Source: Acidobacteriaceae bacterium
GTDB lineage: Bacteria; Acidobacteriota; Terriglobia; Terriglobales; Acidobacteriaceae
Assembly: GCA_903642225.1 (NCBI GenBank)
Contig: CAHJWI010000033.1
Location: forward strand, 1-51,788
Reading direction: 5' to 3'
Length of the DNA: 51,788 nucleotides
This document shows positions 1 to 8,591 of the stretch, piece by piece; position 1 is the first letter of the stretch; each line of letters starts with the position of its first letter. The notes beneath the pieces were generated by a model. The model searched no databases. It saw only the letters and a list, made by a program, of their open reading frames with translations, and was not told where the DNA came from. A program made the position numbers and the translations under genes.

Positions 1-1
1 C

Positions 2-703
2 TTCGGCGGCCCCCGCGACCAGCGCGAGACGATGTACACCCGCCTCAGCAAGGCTCTCGACGCCGAAATTGCCGTCAACTACACCGTCCGCCTCACCCTC
101 AACGCCAGCGTCGACGCCTCTGGATCCGTTACCGCCAAAGCCTCCGCCTCGGTCGGCGACCCCGCCGCTCTCGCCTCTGCTCTAAAGGCAGCGACGGCAC
201 GCAATGCCGAGGACGCGGAGATCGTCAAAAAGCAGGCGGAACAGATTCGCGAATCGAAAACGGCCAAGGGAACCGCGGAGGGCGCTCCCGTCGCCGCAAC
301 CTCACCCGCCGCCAGCCCACAGCTCGTCCTCAACTTCGCCCTTGCGCAGGACGACTTACGCTACTCCGGCGAGAACGGCGTCCGCTTCCACCGCATGGTT
401 GTGCGCTCCGTCAGCAAACCCTCCGCTACAGCCTTCCCCGTCGACTTCCAAAAACCGACAGAAGCCACCGCCATCTTCGACACCGCCGCCATCAGCAGAT
501 CGCTCACCGACTACCTCGCAGGCTTCGCCAAACACAGCGACCGCTTCGGCACCATCACCTTCCTCAGCACAGACACGACCGTCCCGTCGGACCACCTCTA
601 CGTCGTCGCCTGGGTCTCCGACCCAGACACCCGCCAAGTCGTCCAGGCCGCCATCTCCTCCTTCAGCCCTGTTGCCGCCAGCCTTGCGGCGGCAGCCCGA
701 TGA
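2..703 (+). CDS. C-terminal part of a secreted DUF1223/Omp28-like (thioredoxin-fold) protein, partial
   Basis: The frame is open from base 2, so the gene begins upstream of the window and only its last ~233 codons are present. An internal ATG at 32 is unlikely to be the true start. The stretch around GENGVRFHRMVVR, followed near the end by LYVVAWVSDPDTRQVVQAA, resembles the C-terminal half of DUF1223/Omp28-type secreted proteins, where a conserved GEN..R.L.H..VVR segment precedes a terminal VVxFVQD-like strand. The thioredoxin-like CxxC part would lie upstream and cannot be checked. The stop overlaps the next start (ATGA at 700-703), and that gene encodes a DsbD-alpha-like domain, so a role in periplasmic thiol or redox chemistry is plausible. 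The family call rests on remembered sequence patterns only. Confidence 0.45.
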   Translation, partial: FGGPRDQRETMYTRLSKALDAEIAVNYTVRLTLNASVDASGSVTAKASASVGDPAALASALKAATARNAEDAEIVKKQAEQIRESKTAKGTAEGAPVAATSPAASPQLVLNFALAQDDLRYSGENGVRFHRMVVRSVSKPSATAFPVDFQKPTEATAIFDTAAISRSLTDYLAGFAKHSDRFGTITFLSTDTTVPSDHLYVVAWVSDPDTRQVVQAAISSFSPVAASLAAAAR

Positions 704-1242
704 AGCTTCCACCATCCCAACGAAAACGGGTGCCCCACCTTCGCGAAGCTAAGGTGGGTCTCTTTTTCTCTTCCCTTGCCGCAGCTCTCCTCTTCAATCC
801 GCCCCTCCACGCAGCCCCCATGGAGCCACCCGCCCACTGGACCCTTGTCGCTCCCCCCGCAAAATCACTACGGCCCGGCACGAAAACCACCATCGCCCTC
901 GACTGCCTCATCGACCCCACCTGGCACATTTACGCGCTTGAAGAACCCGACCCAGGCCCCATCCCCACAGAAATCGGCCTCAGCAACAACGACACCGCCA
1001 TCCAACTCCTCTCTGTCGACCAGCAGGCACCCCGCGTCTTCTCCGACCCCTTCTACCGCCAGCGCACCTCCCTCTTCGAGCACGAAGCCCACTTCACCCT
1101 CAGCCTCAAACTCCCCCCAAAACCCCTCCCCAAATCCACCGCCCTCCACGTCTCCATCCGTTACCAGGCCTGCAACGATAAAGTCTGCCTCGCCCCCCGC
1201 ACTACCGTCGTCGATCTCCCTCTCGCCACATCCCTCCACTAA
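700..1242 (+). CDS. DsbD alpha-domain-like (thiol:disulfide interchange N-terminal) secreted protein
   Basis: A 180-residue protein with a signal peptide (hydrophobic core about residues 20-38, cleavage near HAA|PMEP) followed by one immunoglobulin-like domain of the DsbD N-terminal (DsbC/c-binding) type. Typical features are the WTLVAPP opening, a DPTWHIYALEEPDPGPIPT segment, and a final VSIRYQACNDKVCLAPR with the two cysteines expected in this fold. It is a stand-alone alpha domain, lacking the membrane and gamma domains of full DsbD. The chosen ATG at 700 overlaps the upstream stop. A palindromic repeat (720-759) lies inside the coding region and encodes residues of the basic n-region. In-frame GTGs at 730 and 754 are alternative starts, but the latter would leave no positive n-region. 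The sense strand is extremely C-rich. Confidence 0.75.
   Translation: MKLPPSQRKRVPHLREAKVGLFFSSLAAALLFNPPLHAAPMEPPAHWTLVAPPAKSLRPGTKTTIALDCLIDPTWHIYALEEPDPGPIPTEIGLSNNDTAIQLLSVDQQAPRVFSDPFYRQRTSLFEHEAHFTLSLKLPPKPLPKSTALHVSIRYQACNDKVCLAPRTTVVDLPLATSLH
720..759. repeat. Dispersed palindromic repeat, copy 1 (inside the DsbD-alpha-like gene)
   Basis: A 40-base element nearly identical to 1253-1292, with one mismatch at 725/1258. It contains inverted arms CCCACCTT (734-741) and AAGGTGGG (751-758) around a nine-base loop that holds a smaller CTTCGCGAAG palindrome. This copy is read through by the gene starting at 700. It resembles REP/MITE-like intergenic palindromes of Acidobacteriaceae in form; that similarity is from memory, not a search. 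Confidence 0.8.
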
Positions 1243-1252
1243 CAAGCGCCTC

Positions 1253-1292
1253 ACGAAGACGGGTGCCCCACCTTCGCGAAGCTAAGGTGGGT
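1253..1292. repeat. Dispersed palindromic repeat, copy 2 (intergenic)
   Basis: Second copy of the 40-base element at 720-759, in the same orientation and lying 10 bases after the DsbD-alpha-like stop codon. The arms are CCCACCTT and AAGGTGGG. In this position the hairpin could act as an mRNA-stabilising structure or weak terminator, but no T-run follows (gttcctcccc). The gap 1243-1369 holds this element and nothing else that I can recognise. Confidence 0.8.
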
Positions 1293-1369
1293 TCCTCCCC
1301 TCACCATCACCCGATCTCCGCCCACCGAACGATACCCGCAAACCCCCATCCATTTACCCTTACCTCTGT

Positions 1370-2686
1370 ATGCCTCGTTACCACCTCCGCGCACTCGCCC
1401 TCGGTCTCGTCCTCCCCCTCGCCTCCTTCGCAGCCTCTTCCATCACCGGCACCGTCACGAACAAGACGAACAACAAGCCCGCAGCCGGCGACGATGTCAC
1501 CCTCATCCGCCTCGCACAGGGCATGCAGGAAGCGACCAAGACCAAAACCGACGCACGCGGCCACTTCACCCTCGACGTTCCCGACGACGGCATCCACCTC
1601 GTCCGCGTCACCCACGACAAGGCCAACTACTTCAAGCCCGCACCCCCGGGAACGCAGTCGCTCGATCTCGACGTCTACAACGCCGCGCCCAAAGTCGCCG
1701 GCGTCTCCCTCGATGCGGACGTCATCCGCCTCCAGACCGAACCCGGAGACAAGAGCCTTAAGGTTGTCGAGAACTTCTTCCTCAAGAACGAGTCCGCACC
1801 TCCTCGCACACAGTTCGGCGACCGTGCGTTCGAGTTCACCCTCCCTGACGGCGCCGTGGTCGAAGGTGCCGCCGCCCAGGGTACAGGCGGTATGACCGTC
1901 CAGTCCCCACCAGTACCCCTGCCAGAAAAAGGCCACTACGCCTTTATCTTCCCCATCCGTCCCGGCGGTCAGACCCGCTTCCAGATCAGCTACAAAGTCC
2001 CCTATAGCGGCTCGGCGCAGTTCAACCCGCTCGCCACCATGGCCACCGACAACGTCGTCGTCATGATGCCCAAATCCATGAAGTTCAACGCCGGTTCCAC
2101 CTCACCCTTCACCTCGGTGGCTGAAGAAGTCGACGCCCAAACCTACGTCGCCCGTAACATCGCCCTCGGCAAAACCACCGGCTTCTCCGTCACCGGTACC
2201 GGCCAGCTTCCCCGGCCCACTGCCGCTCCCGGTGATCCCTCCACGCAGAATCAGGGCGGCCCCAACGCGCCTCCCTCGGGTACACCTGCCGTCGGCGCAG
2301 ACCCGAACGCCGATCCTGGCTCGCAGACCTCCACCCTCGACAAGCGCCCAGGCATGGGTTTGGCCAATCCTATCGACACCCCCGACCCGCTCACCAAGTA
2401 CAAGTGGTGGATCATCGGCGCCCTCGCCCTTGCCCTCGCCGGCGGCGCAGGCTTCCTGCTCTCACGCCCGCAAGCCGGGACACAGACCGCAAATGCTGTT
2501 CCAGAAACAGTCGCACCTGCCGCCCCGCCACACATTGCCCCCACCGCCATCCTGCAAGCGCTTCGCGACGAACTCTTCACCCTCGAAAGTGACCGCCTCA
2601 CCGGCAAGATCAGCCAGGACCAGTACGACCGCCTCAAACCCGCGCTCGAAACTGTCCTACAGAACGCCCTGCAACGTCACCAGTAA
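1370..2686 (+). CDS. Secreted/membrane-anchored carboxypeptidase-regulatory-like domain protein
   Basis: A 438-residue protein. Residues 1-22 form a signal peptide (ALGLVLPLASFAASS). Residues 24-105 look like a carboxypeptidase regulatory-like beta-sandwich: ITGTVTNKTNNKPAAGDDVTL, then DARGHFTLDVPD. A beta-rich region runs to about 280, followed by a Pro/Gly/Asn-rich linker (~285-340), one transmembrane helix (WWIIGALALALAGGAGFLL, ~346-366), and a short cytoplasmic tail. The tail helix (ALRDELFTLESDRLTGKIS, then QDQYDRLKPALE) resembles the short helical tails of SHOCT or CcmI-like proteins. The topology therefore puts the sandwich in the periplasm. The function is unknown. Neighbouring redox and secretion genes suggest a role in envelope biogenesis, which is inference. 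Confidence 0.6.
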   Translation: MPRYHLRALALGLVLPLASFAASSITGTVTNKTNNKPAAGDDVTLIRLAQGMQEATKTKTDARGHFTLDVPDDGIHLVRVTHDKANYFKPAPPGTQSLDLDVYNAAPKVAGVSLDADVIRLQTEPGDKSLKVVENFFLKNESAPPRTQFGDRAFEFTLPDGAVVEGAAAQGTGGMTVQSPPVPLPEKGHYAFIFPIRPGGQTRFQISYKVPYSGSAQFNPLATMATDNVVVMMPKSMKFNAGSTSPFTSVAEEVDAQTYVARNIALGKTTGFSVTGTGQLPRPTAAPGDPSTQNQGGPNAPPSGTPAVGADPNADPGSQTSTLDKRPGMGLANPIDTPDPLTKYKWWIIGALALALAGGAGFLLSRPQAGTQTANAVPETVAPAAPPHIAPTAILQALRDELFTLESDRLTGKISQDQYDRLKPALETVLQNALQRHQ

Positions 2687-2811
2687 TGGTGCCGGTTCCG
2701 ACCAATAATCGGCTCACAGATGATCCACCCCGATTCACGAAGCGCTCGGCCCTGTAGATCACAGCGAGCCAAGTTCCGCGAAACTCAGGAGCTTGGCTTA
2801 GCGGGGAGGGC

Positions 2812-3216
2812 CTACCAGGTCGAGTAACTCGAGCCATCTGTCGAGGCCTGCCCGGACCCGCTGTGAACGTTGTTGATCCCGGTAGACGTCTCGTCCACAT
2901 TGTTGTACGAGTCCGATCGATCGAACGTCCATGTGCCATTCGAATGCGTGATCGGATCGATGGGCATCACCTTCAAGTACCCAGACGTGATTAAGTCATC
3001 ACCAGACTCCGGTGCCTTCTGCTTGTCCACCGTGTAGCTGTCGATTGCCTGACGCATCACTTGAAGATCCTGCCGTAACACACTCTCGCGGGCCGACTTA
3101 AGATGGTGCGCATACGCAGGCACAGCCATCGCCGCCAAGGTGGCAATGATGATCATCACGACCATCAGCTCGATCAGCGTAAATCCGTCCTCAGAGCTCT
3201 CGCGCATGCTTACCAT
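2812..3216 (-). CDS. Type II secretion-type pseudopilin (GspG-like), second of pair
   Basis: A 134-residue pseudopilin. The prepilin peptidase site is G|FTLIE with the conserved Glu at +5, followed by a hydrophobic helix (LMVVMIIIATLAAMAVPAY). The body has the GspG-like pattern of a long helix (RQDLQVMRQAIDSYTVDK) and a DP-containing segment (MPIDPITHSNGTW). It ends in YSTW. The ATG at 3216 overlaps the upstream pseudopilin stop by seven bases; an in-frame ATG at 3207 is an alternative that leaves the leader MRESSEDG. It is the last gene of a secretin-pseudopilin-pseudopilin set and presumably assembles in the inner membrane into a short pseudopilus. Whether it serves secretion or a type IV pilus-like machine cannot be told, since no ATPase or platform protein is in the window. 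Confidence 0.8.
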   Translation of the reverse strand: MVSMRESSEDGFTLIELMVVMIIIATLAAMAVPAYAHHLKSARESVLRQDLQVMRQAIDSYTVDKQKAPESGDDLITSGYLKVMPIDPITHSNGTWTFDRSDSYNNVDETSTGINNVHSGSGQASTDGSSYSTW

Positions 3217-3695
3217 GTGTTGTACTTCGTCCCGTCCAGCGCCGTTCCATCACTCTTGCTGTGAACGTCGAATACGTTGTCTCCGCTTGCCGTCTGGCTG
3301 TCCGGATCGTCCTGCATCGACCGCGTGGCCCACTCCGTGCTCTTCGTCATCGGGTCCACCGGAATCTCCCGCAAAAAACGCACCTTCTTGTCCTTCACAT
3401 CCACGCCGTTTACCAGCGTGTCCAGGTCCGGTGGGTAGTTGAAGGAGTCGACCTTGGTCTGAAATGCTCCCCGGTCAGCCGCATCCTTGTAGTGATCGAT
3501 CGCATCGCGCATGCGCCAAAGGTCCGCACGCAACTCACGCTCCTTCGTCCGCTTCACCTGCCACCGCGCGATCGGCACAGCAGCAGTCGCCAGCAACGCA
3601 ATAATCGAAACCACCACAATCAATTCGACAAGGGTCATCCCCAGCGTCGTTTCCTGCCGCGCGCTCCGTCCCGGGTTTGATCCAAGGGCAAACAT
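3210..3695 (-). CDS. Type II secretion-type pseudopilin (GspG-like), first of pair
   Basis: A 161-residue pseudopilin. After a 19-residue basic leader comes the cleavage motif G|MTLVE with Glu+5, then a hydrophobic helix (LIVVVSIIALLATAAVPIA). The body contains RADLWRMRDAIDHYKDAA, a proline-rich FNYPPDLDTL and the LREIPVDPMT segment typical of GspG-like pseudopilins, where calcium-binding or structural loops follow. The C-terminus, KYNTW, parallels the YSTW end of its neighbour, so the two are diverged paralogues. The ATG lies two bases after the secretin stop, pointing to translational coupling and one operon with the genes on either side. Confidence 0.8.
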   Translation of the reverse strand: MFALGSNPGRSARQETTLGMTLVELIVVVSIIALLATAAVPIARWQVKRTKERELRADLWRMRDAIDHYKDAADRGAFQTKVDSFNYPPDLDTLVNGVDVKDKKVRFLREIPVDPMTKSTEWATRSMQDDPDSQTASGDNVFDVHSKSDGTALDGTKYNTW

Positions 3696-3697
3696 CG

Positions 3698-6139
3698 CTA
3701 TTTGATATGGACCTGCGACTGGGAACCGACCGCCGACAAGTTAGCCTGGTTGCTGTCCTTCGCACCCACCTTCACCAGCGACAACGTCGAATCACCCGCG
3801 GAGAGTGCCTTGAAGGTAAGCACCGCAACGCTTCCCTGGCCATCCACACCACGCACTCCCGGCGGACGGGAGACGGACACCGTGACCAGACCGTTACCCT
3901 CGTCACGATGGACGATCGCGACCGACTGTCCGTCACGACTCAGCATCTCGCCGGCGTCCACATTTACCAGCGACATCAACTTGGGATTGAACTGCACCTG
4001 CAGGGGCGAGGCGTACAAGTCACGCGCGTTGTTGGCGCTCACCGACACCTGGAAAGTACTACCCACCGCCTGCGTGGAGTTGGGTGGCACGATGGAGAAG
4101 CTCACCGGTAACGCCGCACTTGAAGGCGCACCCAGTGCCGCAGGTGCGATAGGCTGCCCCGGCGTAGCGCCTGGGTAGGCCTGGCCTGCCTGCGAAGCCT
4201 GTGCGGCTTGCGCCGCCTGCGCCGCCGCAGACTCGCTTCCTACCTGGCCGATCATCACAGCCGCAGCCTTTGCCGCAGTGATATTGCCGTTGTTCTGCTG
4301 CCGCTGAAATGCACCCGTGGTCAGCAACGCAGAGTTGTCGACGGCAACGGCGTCCGGCGCATTCGGATCATGCCGAAGCTCGATGGCAGCACCGGTTCCT
4401 GTATCGATGGCACGCGTATTCATCCGCGTGATCAAAGGCTCGCGAACGATATGCGGAATCAGCAGAAACACCACTTCATCCTGAATGCGCTCCGTCTGGG
4501 TGGAACCAAAGATCTTCTTTAAAATCGGAATCTCGGACAAGCCCGGCGTCCCGGTCAGCGACTTCGACTCCTGCCGCGTCAAAATACCCGCAAGAATCGA
4601 AGGCTCGCCTTCCTTCAATTGGATCACTTGTTCTACCGTTCGCTGCGCAATGATCGGCTCCGTCACCGACGAGATCGTGACATTACCATTCTGGCTGGAG
4701 ATCTCCATCTTCAATTTCAGGGTGATTTCGCGATCCTGGTGCACGGTCGGCGTCACGTCAATGGTCACACCAACGTCAATGTAGGTGAACTGCGTATTCA
4801 CCAGCGAACTGACAATCGCAGTCGACGCACCGGAAGAATACGATCCGGTCGCAATCGGAATGCGCTGACCGATCTTCAGCTGAGCGCGTTGGTTATCCGA
4901 AGCCCGTATGCGTGGGTTCTGCAGAATACGCGTGTCCGAGTCGTTGAGCAGCGCGTTCACCGTTGCAGAGCCTATGCTGACGGCAAGATTGTCGCCCGTG
5001 AAGTTATAAAACGTATTGATATTGGGCAGAGAACTCGTCGACGTGGACGTGCCCGTCGTTGTGGTCGTGCTGCTCGACGTCGTCGAAGTGCTGTTCACTT
5101 GTGGTGTCACTGAAATCGACTGCGGCAGCGTTATACCCAGATTCCGCGCTTTGTCCCGATTCACTTCCAGCACAGCAACGTCGATTACAACCTCGCTCTT
5201 GGCGCGATCCAGGTTGTTCAACAGAGTCTCGGTCAGCAACAGCTGATCCGGCGTCGCACGCATCACGATGGCGTTCTGCGATGGCACAAGAAAGATCTTC
5301 GCCGTCTGGTCCAGCACGTTGCGCAGCGCCGTCAACAATTCGTTCTGGTCTGCTTGCGTAGCCGCATTCGACAGGTAAAACGTCTGCACTGCCTGGGGAT
5401 CAAGGTCATTGCGCTTCGTACGCGTATTTGCAGCCACAAAAATTGTGTTCGCCGTCACCGTTTTGTAAAACGTTCCAGCCTGAATACCCAGAATCCGCAG
5501 CGCATCTGACAGCGACGCATTCACCACATCGAACTGCAATCGGCGCGACGTATACTCCGGATCGAAGATCACGTTCAGCCCGGCCGTCTTGCCCAGCGCC
5601 GTGTAAATGTCCTTCACGTCCGCAACGGCATGGTACGTAATGGGATCGCTTGAAGTCGTCTTCAATTGCAACGGCTCTGCCACTCCGATGACCGCCGACG
5701 ATGGTCCCAACGGCGTCTCACGCTGCAGCGCAGCACCTGGCGCGGTCGACATCTCCCGCGACGTGATCGTGATCTCCTGCTGTGCAGTCTGGTTGCCGCC
5801 GTCGATCGATAGCGCCCGCTGGAACTCCGTCAACGCACCGTTCAGATCGCCGCTCTGCCGCAGCACCCGCCCGCGGTCCACATGCGACGCAGCGGCGGCA
5901 AACCGCACGCGCTCAAACTTTGTCTGGTACCGCAGATCTTTCGGCTTCAACAGGTGTGCCTGGCGATAGGCTTCGAACGCCGCATCGTAGTCTTCACGCA
6001 CCTCCGCATCGGCGCCGCGCTTCGCCCATCCCGCTGCAGATTCTGCATGGGCGATCGGCGTCGCCGCCAGCGCGGCACTGCAAAGCACTGCCGCAACACA
6101 CAGGCGAAGCCTGAAACCATGGAACGTCGGAAAGCTCAT
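3698..6139 (-). CDS. Secretin (GspD/PilQ family) with N-terminal TPR and C-terminal cohesin-like domain
   Basis: Outer-membrane secretin of 813 residues from the ATG at 6139, chosen because MSFPTFHGFRLRLC starts a good signal peptide ending PIAHAE; the frame is open further upstream to 6409 without signal-like sequence. Order: signal peptide (1-32); TPR-like helices (~35-150, with AFEAYRQAHLLKP and ALTEFQRALSIDG); secretin N-domains (~195-410, with LGKTAGLNVIFDPEY and NAIVMRATPDQL); a Ser/Thr-rich loop (~440-465); the secretin pore domain (~470-610, with VNTQFTYIDVGVTIDVTP and ILAGILTRQESKSLTGTPGL); an Ala/Gln-rich linker; and a cohesin-like beta domain (~685-810, with VQFNPKLMSLVNVDAGEML). 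Cohesin-like tails on secretins are known in several Gram-negative phyla, but their partner here is unknown. Confidence 0.88.
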   Translation of the reverse strand: MSFPTFHGFRLRLCVAAVLCSAALAATPIAHAESAAGWAKRGADAEVREDYDAAFEAYRQAHLLKPKDLRYQTKFERVRFAAAASHVDRGRVLRQSGDLNGALTEFQRALSIDGGNQTAQQEITITSREMSTAPGAALQRETPLGPSSAVIGVAEPLQLKTTSSDPITYHAVADVKDIYTALGKTAGLNVIFDPEYTSRRLQFDVVNASLSDALRILGIQAGTFYKTVTANTIFVAANTRTKRNDLDPQAVQTFYLSNAATQADQNELLTALRNVLDQTAKIFLVPSQNAIVMRATPDQLLLTETLLNNLDRAKSEVVIDVAVLEVNRDKARNLGITLPQSISVTPQVNSTSTTSSSTTTTTGTSTSTSSLPNINTFYNFTGDNLAVSIGSATVNALLNDSDTRILQNPRIRASDNQRAQLKIGQRIPIATGSYSSGASTAIVSSLVNTQFTYIDVGVTIDVTPTVHQDREITLKLKMEISSQNGNVTISSVTEPIIAQRTVEQVIQLKEGEPSILAGILTRQESKSLTGTPGLSEIPILKKIFGSTQTERIQDEVVFLLIPHIVREPLITRMNTRAIDTGTGAAIELRHDPNAPDAVAVDNSALLTTGAFQRQQNNGNITAAKAAAVMIGQVGSESAAAQAAQAAQASQAGQAYPGATPGQPIAPAALGAPSSAALPVSFSIVPPNSTQAVGSTFQVSVSANNARDLYASPLQVQFNPKLMSLVNVDAGEMLSRDGQSVAIVHRDEGNGLVTVSVSRPPGVRGVDGQGSVAVLTFKALSAGDSTLSLVKVGAKDSNQANLSAVGSQSQVHIK

Positions 6140-6387
6140 TGTCGAAGAAATGGCGCTGGGTCTTGCCGGATGCAAAGCGATTGCCTCTCCTGACCGCTGG
6201 GAAGCGGACCCACTTGCGTCGCCCGTTCGCGCTCCGACCGTGTCGCGAGAATGGTGCTGCACCGGGCTTGTTTTTCCTGAAAAGAATATCATCGGCATCG
6301 CGTTGGACGCGGGAAATGCAAGAAGGTCTAGCCCTGCCGGCAAACCACATCGGCACCTGCATCCCACACTGGTAAACTTGAAGGATT

Positions 6388-6918
6388 GTGCCGCATCCCA
6401 CCTCCACACCCACGCAGTCGCTCCCGTCCAAAAAAGCGGTGCCGCGAGATCCCATCGCTATGGGCAGCAGGGATGCCGCATTTAATCGTTCCGCTGCGCA
6501 CAATTACTTTCTGGAAGACCGATTCGAAGCCGGCGTGCAGCTGCACGGAACCGAAGTTAAAAGCATCCGCGAAGGCAAGGCCAACCTCAAGGACAGCTAC
6601 GGCCTCATGAAAGACGGTGAGTGCTTCCTGCTCAACGCCCACATCGGCCCGTTCAGCCATGGCAACGCCATGAACCACGACGCCACCCGCACCCGCAAGC
6701 TCCTGCTGCACAAGGAAGAGCTTCGCAAACTCGCAGTCAAGGCTAACCAGAAGGGCTTCACCCTCATCCCCACGCGCCTCTACTTCAAACACGGCAAGGT
6801 CAAGTGCGAAATCGCGCTGGCCAAAGGTAAACAGGACTGGGACAAGCGCGAAACCGAAAGACGCCGCGAAGACGACAAGGAAGCTCGCTCTGCCATCGCC
6901 CGCGCGCAGCGCCGGTAA
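6388..6918 (+). CDS. smpB: SsrA-binding protein SmpB
   Basis: tmRNA-binding protein for trans-translation rescue of stalled ribosomes. Family hallmarks are HNYFLEDRFEAGVQLHGTEV, KSIREGKANLKDSY and DATRTRKLLLHKEEL, and a basic tail that folds as a helix in the ribosomal mRNA channel (KGKQDWDKRETERRREDD). The start used is GTG at 6388, giving 176 residues, because SKKAVPRDPIAMGSRDAA resembles the N-terminal extension common before HNYF in acidobacterial homologues. ATG at 6460 (152 residues) is the alternative. It is transcribed divergently from the secretin operon, with 248 bases between the start codons. No tmRNA gene was recognised in the window. Confidence 0.95.
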   Translation: MPHPTSTPTQSLPSKKAVPRDPIAMGSRDAAFNRSAAHNYFLEDRFEAGVQLHGTEVKSIREGKANLKDSYGLMKDGECFLLNAHIGPFSHGNAMNHDATRTRKLLLHKEELRKLAVKANQKGFTLIPTRLYFKHGKVKCEIALAKGKQDWDKRETERRREDDKEARSAIARAQRR

Positions 6919-7031
6919 GCCCGCAGCAGGTCGATTCGCACTCAACTAATCCGTCTAAATACAAAAGCCGTAGGTCGTCAGTGCTCAATTGACTGGCGCG
7001 AAACATTTCCAACCGGAGATCCACTGCACTC

Positions 7032-8579
7032 ATGACCACCTCGCTGCTGTTTGCCGACGCATCCACAATCTCGACACCGCTGCTCGTGGTCATGGCGGTT
7101 GATACCTCCACCGGCGACACTCCTGCACCCGCGCTGCTGTCCGCATCCGGCTTACCCGGCGATACAGCCTCGCATCTGCTGCTCACCGGTGAGTTTGCAG
7201 CCAAGCCCGGCGAAACCCTTCTGCTACACGCACCCGCAGGCCTGCAGGCCCAACGTTTGTTGGTCGTGGGCATGGGCAAGGCCGGCAAGGCGGACATATC
7301 GCGCGTTCGCGAGGCTGCAGGAACGGCCGTCCGTACGGCCATGGCAAAAAGCATCACCGATCTCACCCTCGTGCTTCCGGACGAAGCTGCGCTGGCCGCC
7401 GCCGGCATGCCGCCACTTGCCTATCAACCCATGACCCGCGCCGCCGCAGAAGGCATGGTGCTGGCCGGCATCGACTTCGACACCTACAAAACGGACCGCA
7501 AGGACCGCACGCCCGCAAGCCTCACCGTGCTCGCTCCTGCTTTCATAGAAACCCATGACCGCGACAGCATGTCGGCAGGACTTGCCGAAGGCGTGGCCAT
7601 TGCCGAGGCAACAAACTTTGCACGCCTTCTCGTCAACGAACCCGGCAACGTCCTCACCCCAACGGAACTTGGCCGCCGTACGGCCGCCATGGCCGAGCGC
7701 GTCGGTTTGCAATGCGAAGTGCACAGCACTGCAAAGCTCGAAGAGTTGAATATGGGCGCCTTCCTCGGCGTGGCACAGGGTTCAGCCGAACCACCCGCGC
7801 TCATCGTCCTGCGCTACGAGCCCGACGCGCCACTCCGGCAGGATGCACCACTGCTCACCCTCGTCGGCAAGGGCATCAGCTTTGATACAGGCGGCATCTC
7901 CATCAAACCGGCAGACGGCATGGAAAAGATGAAGAACGACATGGGCGGTGCCGCGACCATGATCGCCACCATGCAGGCCATCGCCATGCTCAGACCGCAA
8001 ATCCGCGTCATGGCCGTCATCTGCAGCGCAGAAAACATGCCCGACGGCAAGGCGTACCGGCCCGGCGACGTCCTCACCACGATGAGCGGCAAGACCATCG
8101 AAGTCATGAACACCGACGCCGAAGGCCGCCTGGTTCTTGCGGACGGCCTGCACTACGCCAAGACTCTGGGCGCCACGCACCTCGTGGACGCGGCAACCCT
8201 CACAGGCGCATGTGTCGTGGCCCTCGGACGTCTGAACGCTGGCCTCTTCGCCAACGACGAGGACGTCTGCGAACGCTTCCAGAAAGCCATGCGCGCACAG
8301 GGCGAATCCTTTTGGCGGCTGCCCTGCACGGACGACTACGCCGACCTCATTAAGAGCCAGATCGCCGACATCCAGAACACCGGCGTCGACCGCTGGGGTG
8401 GGGCCATCACCGCCGCCATGTTCTTGAAAGAATTTGTTGGCAGCACACCCTGGATCCACCTGGACATCGCCGGCCTCGTCAACATTGATGATGCACGACC
8501 GTACATTGCAAAGGGTCCCTCCGGCATCGGCGTGCGCACGCTGGTTGCTTGGCTGCGATCCTTCGAGCAGTCAGCGTAG
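7032..8579 (+). CDS. pepA: Cytosol aminopeptidase (leucyl aminopeptidase, M17)
   Basis: A 515-residue M17 metallopeptidase that removes N-terminal amino acids using two metal ions. The N-terminal regulatory domain spans ~1-170. The catalytic domain carries the signature blocks VGKGISFDTGGISIKPADG (metal-binding Lys and Asp; catalytic Lys in the second block), MEKMKNDMGGAATM, and the family signature NTDAEGRLVLADGL, which supplies Asp and Glu metal ligands and the catalytic Arg. Length and all motifs are normal for an intact enzyme. It starts 113 bases after smpB; the next gene begins 12 bases after its stop and is probably co-transcribed. Confidence 0.95.
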   Translation: MTTSLLFADASTISTPLLVVMAVDTSTGDTPAPALLSASGLPGDTASHLLLTGEFAAKPGETLLLHAPAGLQAQRLLVVGMGKAGKADISRVREAAGTAVRTAMAKSITDLTLVLPDEAALAAAGMPPLAYQPMTRAAAEGMVLAGIDFDTYKTDRKDRTPASLTVLAPAFIETHDRDSMSAGLAEGVAIAEATNFARLLVNEPGNVLTPTELGRRTAAMAERVGLQCEVHSTAKLEELNMGAFLGVAQGSAEPPALIVLRYEPDAPLRQDAPLLTLVGKGISFDTGGISIKPADGMEKMKNDMGGAATMIATMQAIAMLRPQIRVMAVICSAENMPDGKAYRPGDVLTTMSGKTIEVMNTDAEGRLVLADGLHYAKTLGATHLVDAATLTGACVVALGRLNAGLFANDEDVCERFQKAMRAQGESFWRLPCTDDYADLIKSQIADIQNTGVDRWGGAITAAMFLKEFVGSTPWIHLDIAGLVNIDDARPYIAKGPSGIGVRTLVAWLRSFEQSA

Positions 8580-8591
8580 GAGCATCCACAC

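Noticed and set aside
1307..1936. Minus-strand frame (209 codons) over the carboxypeptidase-regulatory-like gene
   Set aside because: Gly/Glu/Val-rich shadow. The plus-strand frame has signal peptide, domain and transmembrane helix.
5040..5100. Simple repeat of Ser/Thr codons in the secretin as a possible microsatellite switch
   Set aside because: The codons are mixed and in frame, encoding a Ser/Thr linker. There is no uniform unit that would slip.
6139..6409. Longer start for the secretin (90 extra codons)
   Set aside because: The extension would place a signal peptide internally and has no signal-like or conserved sequence.
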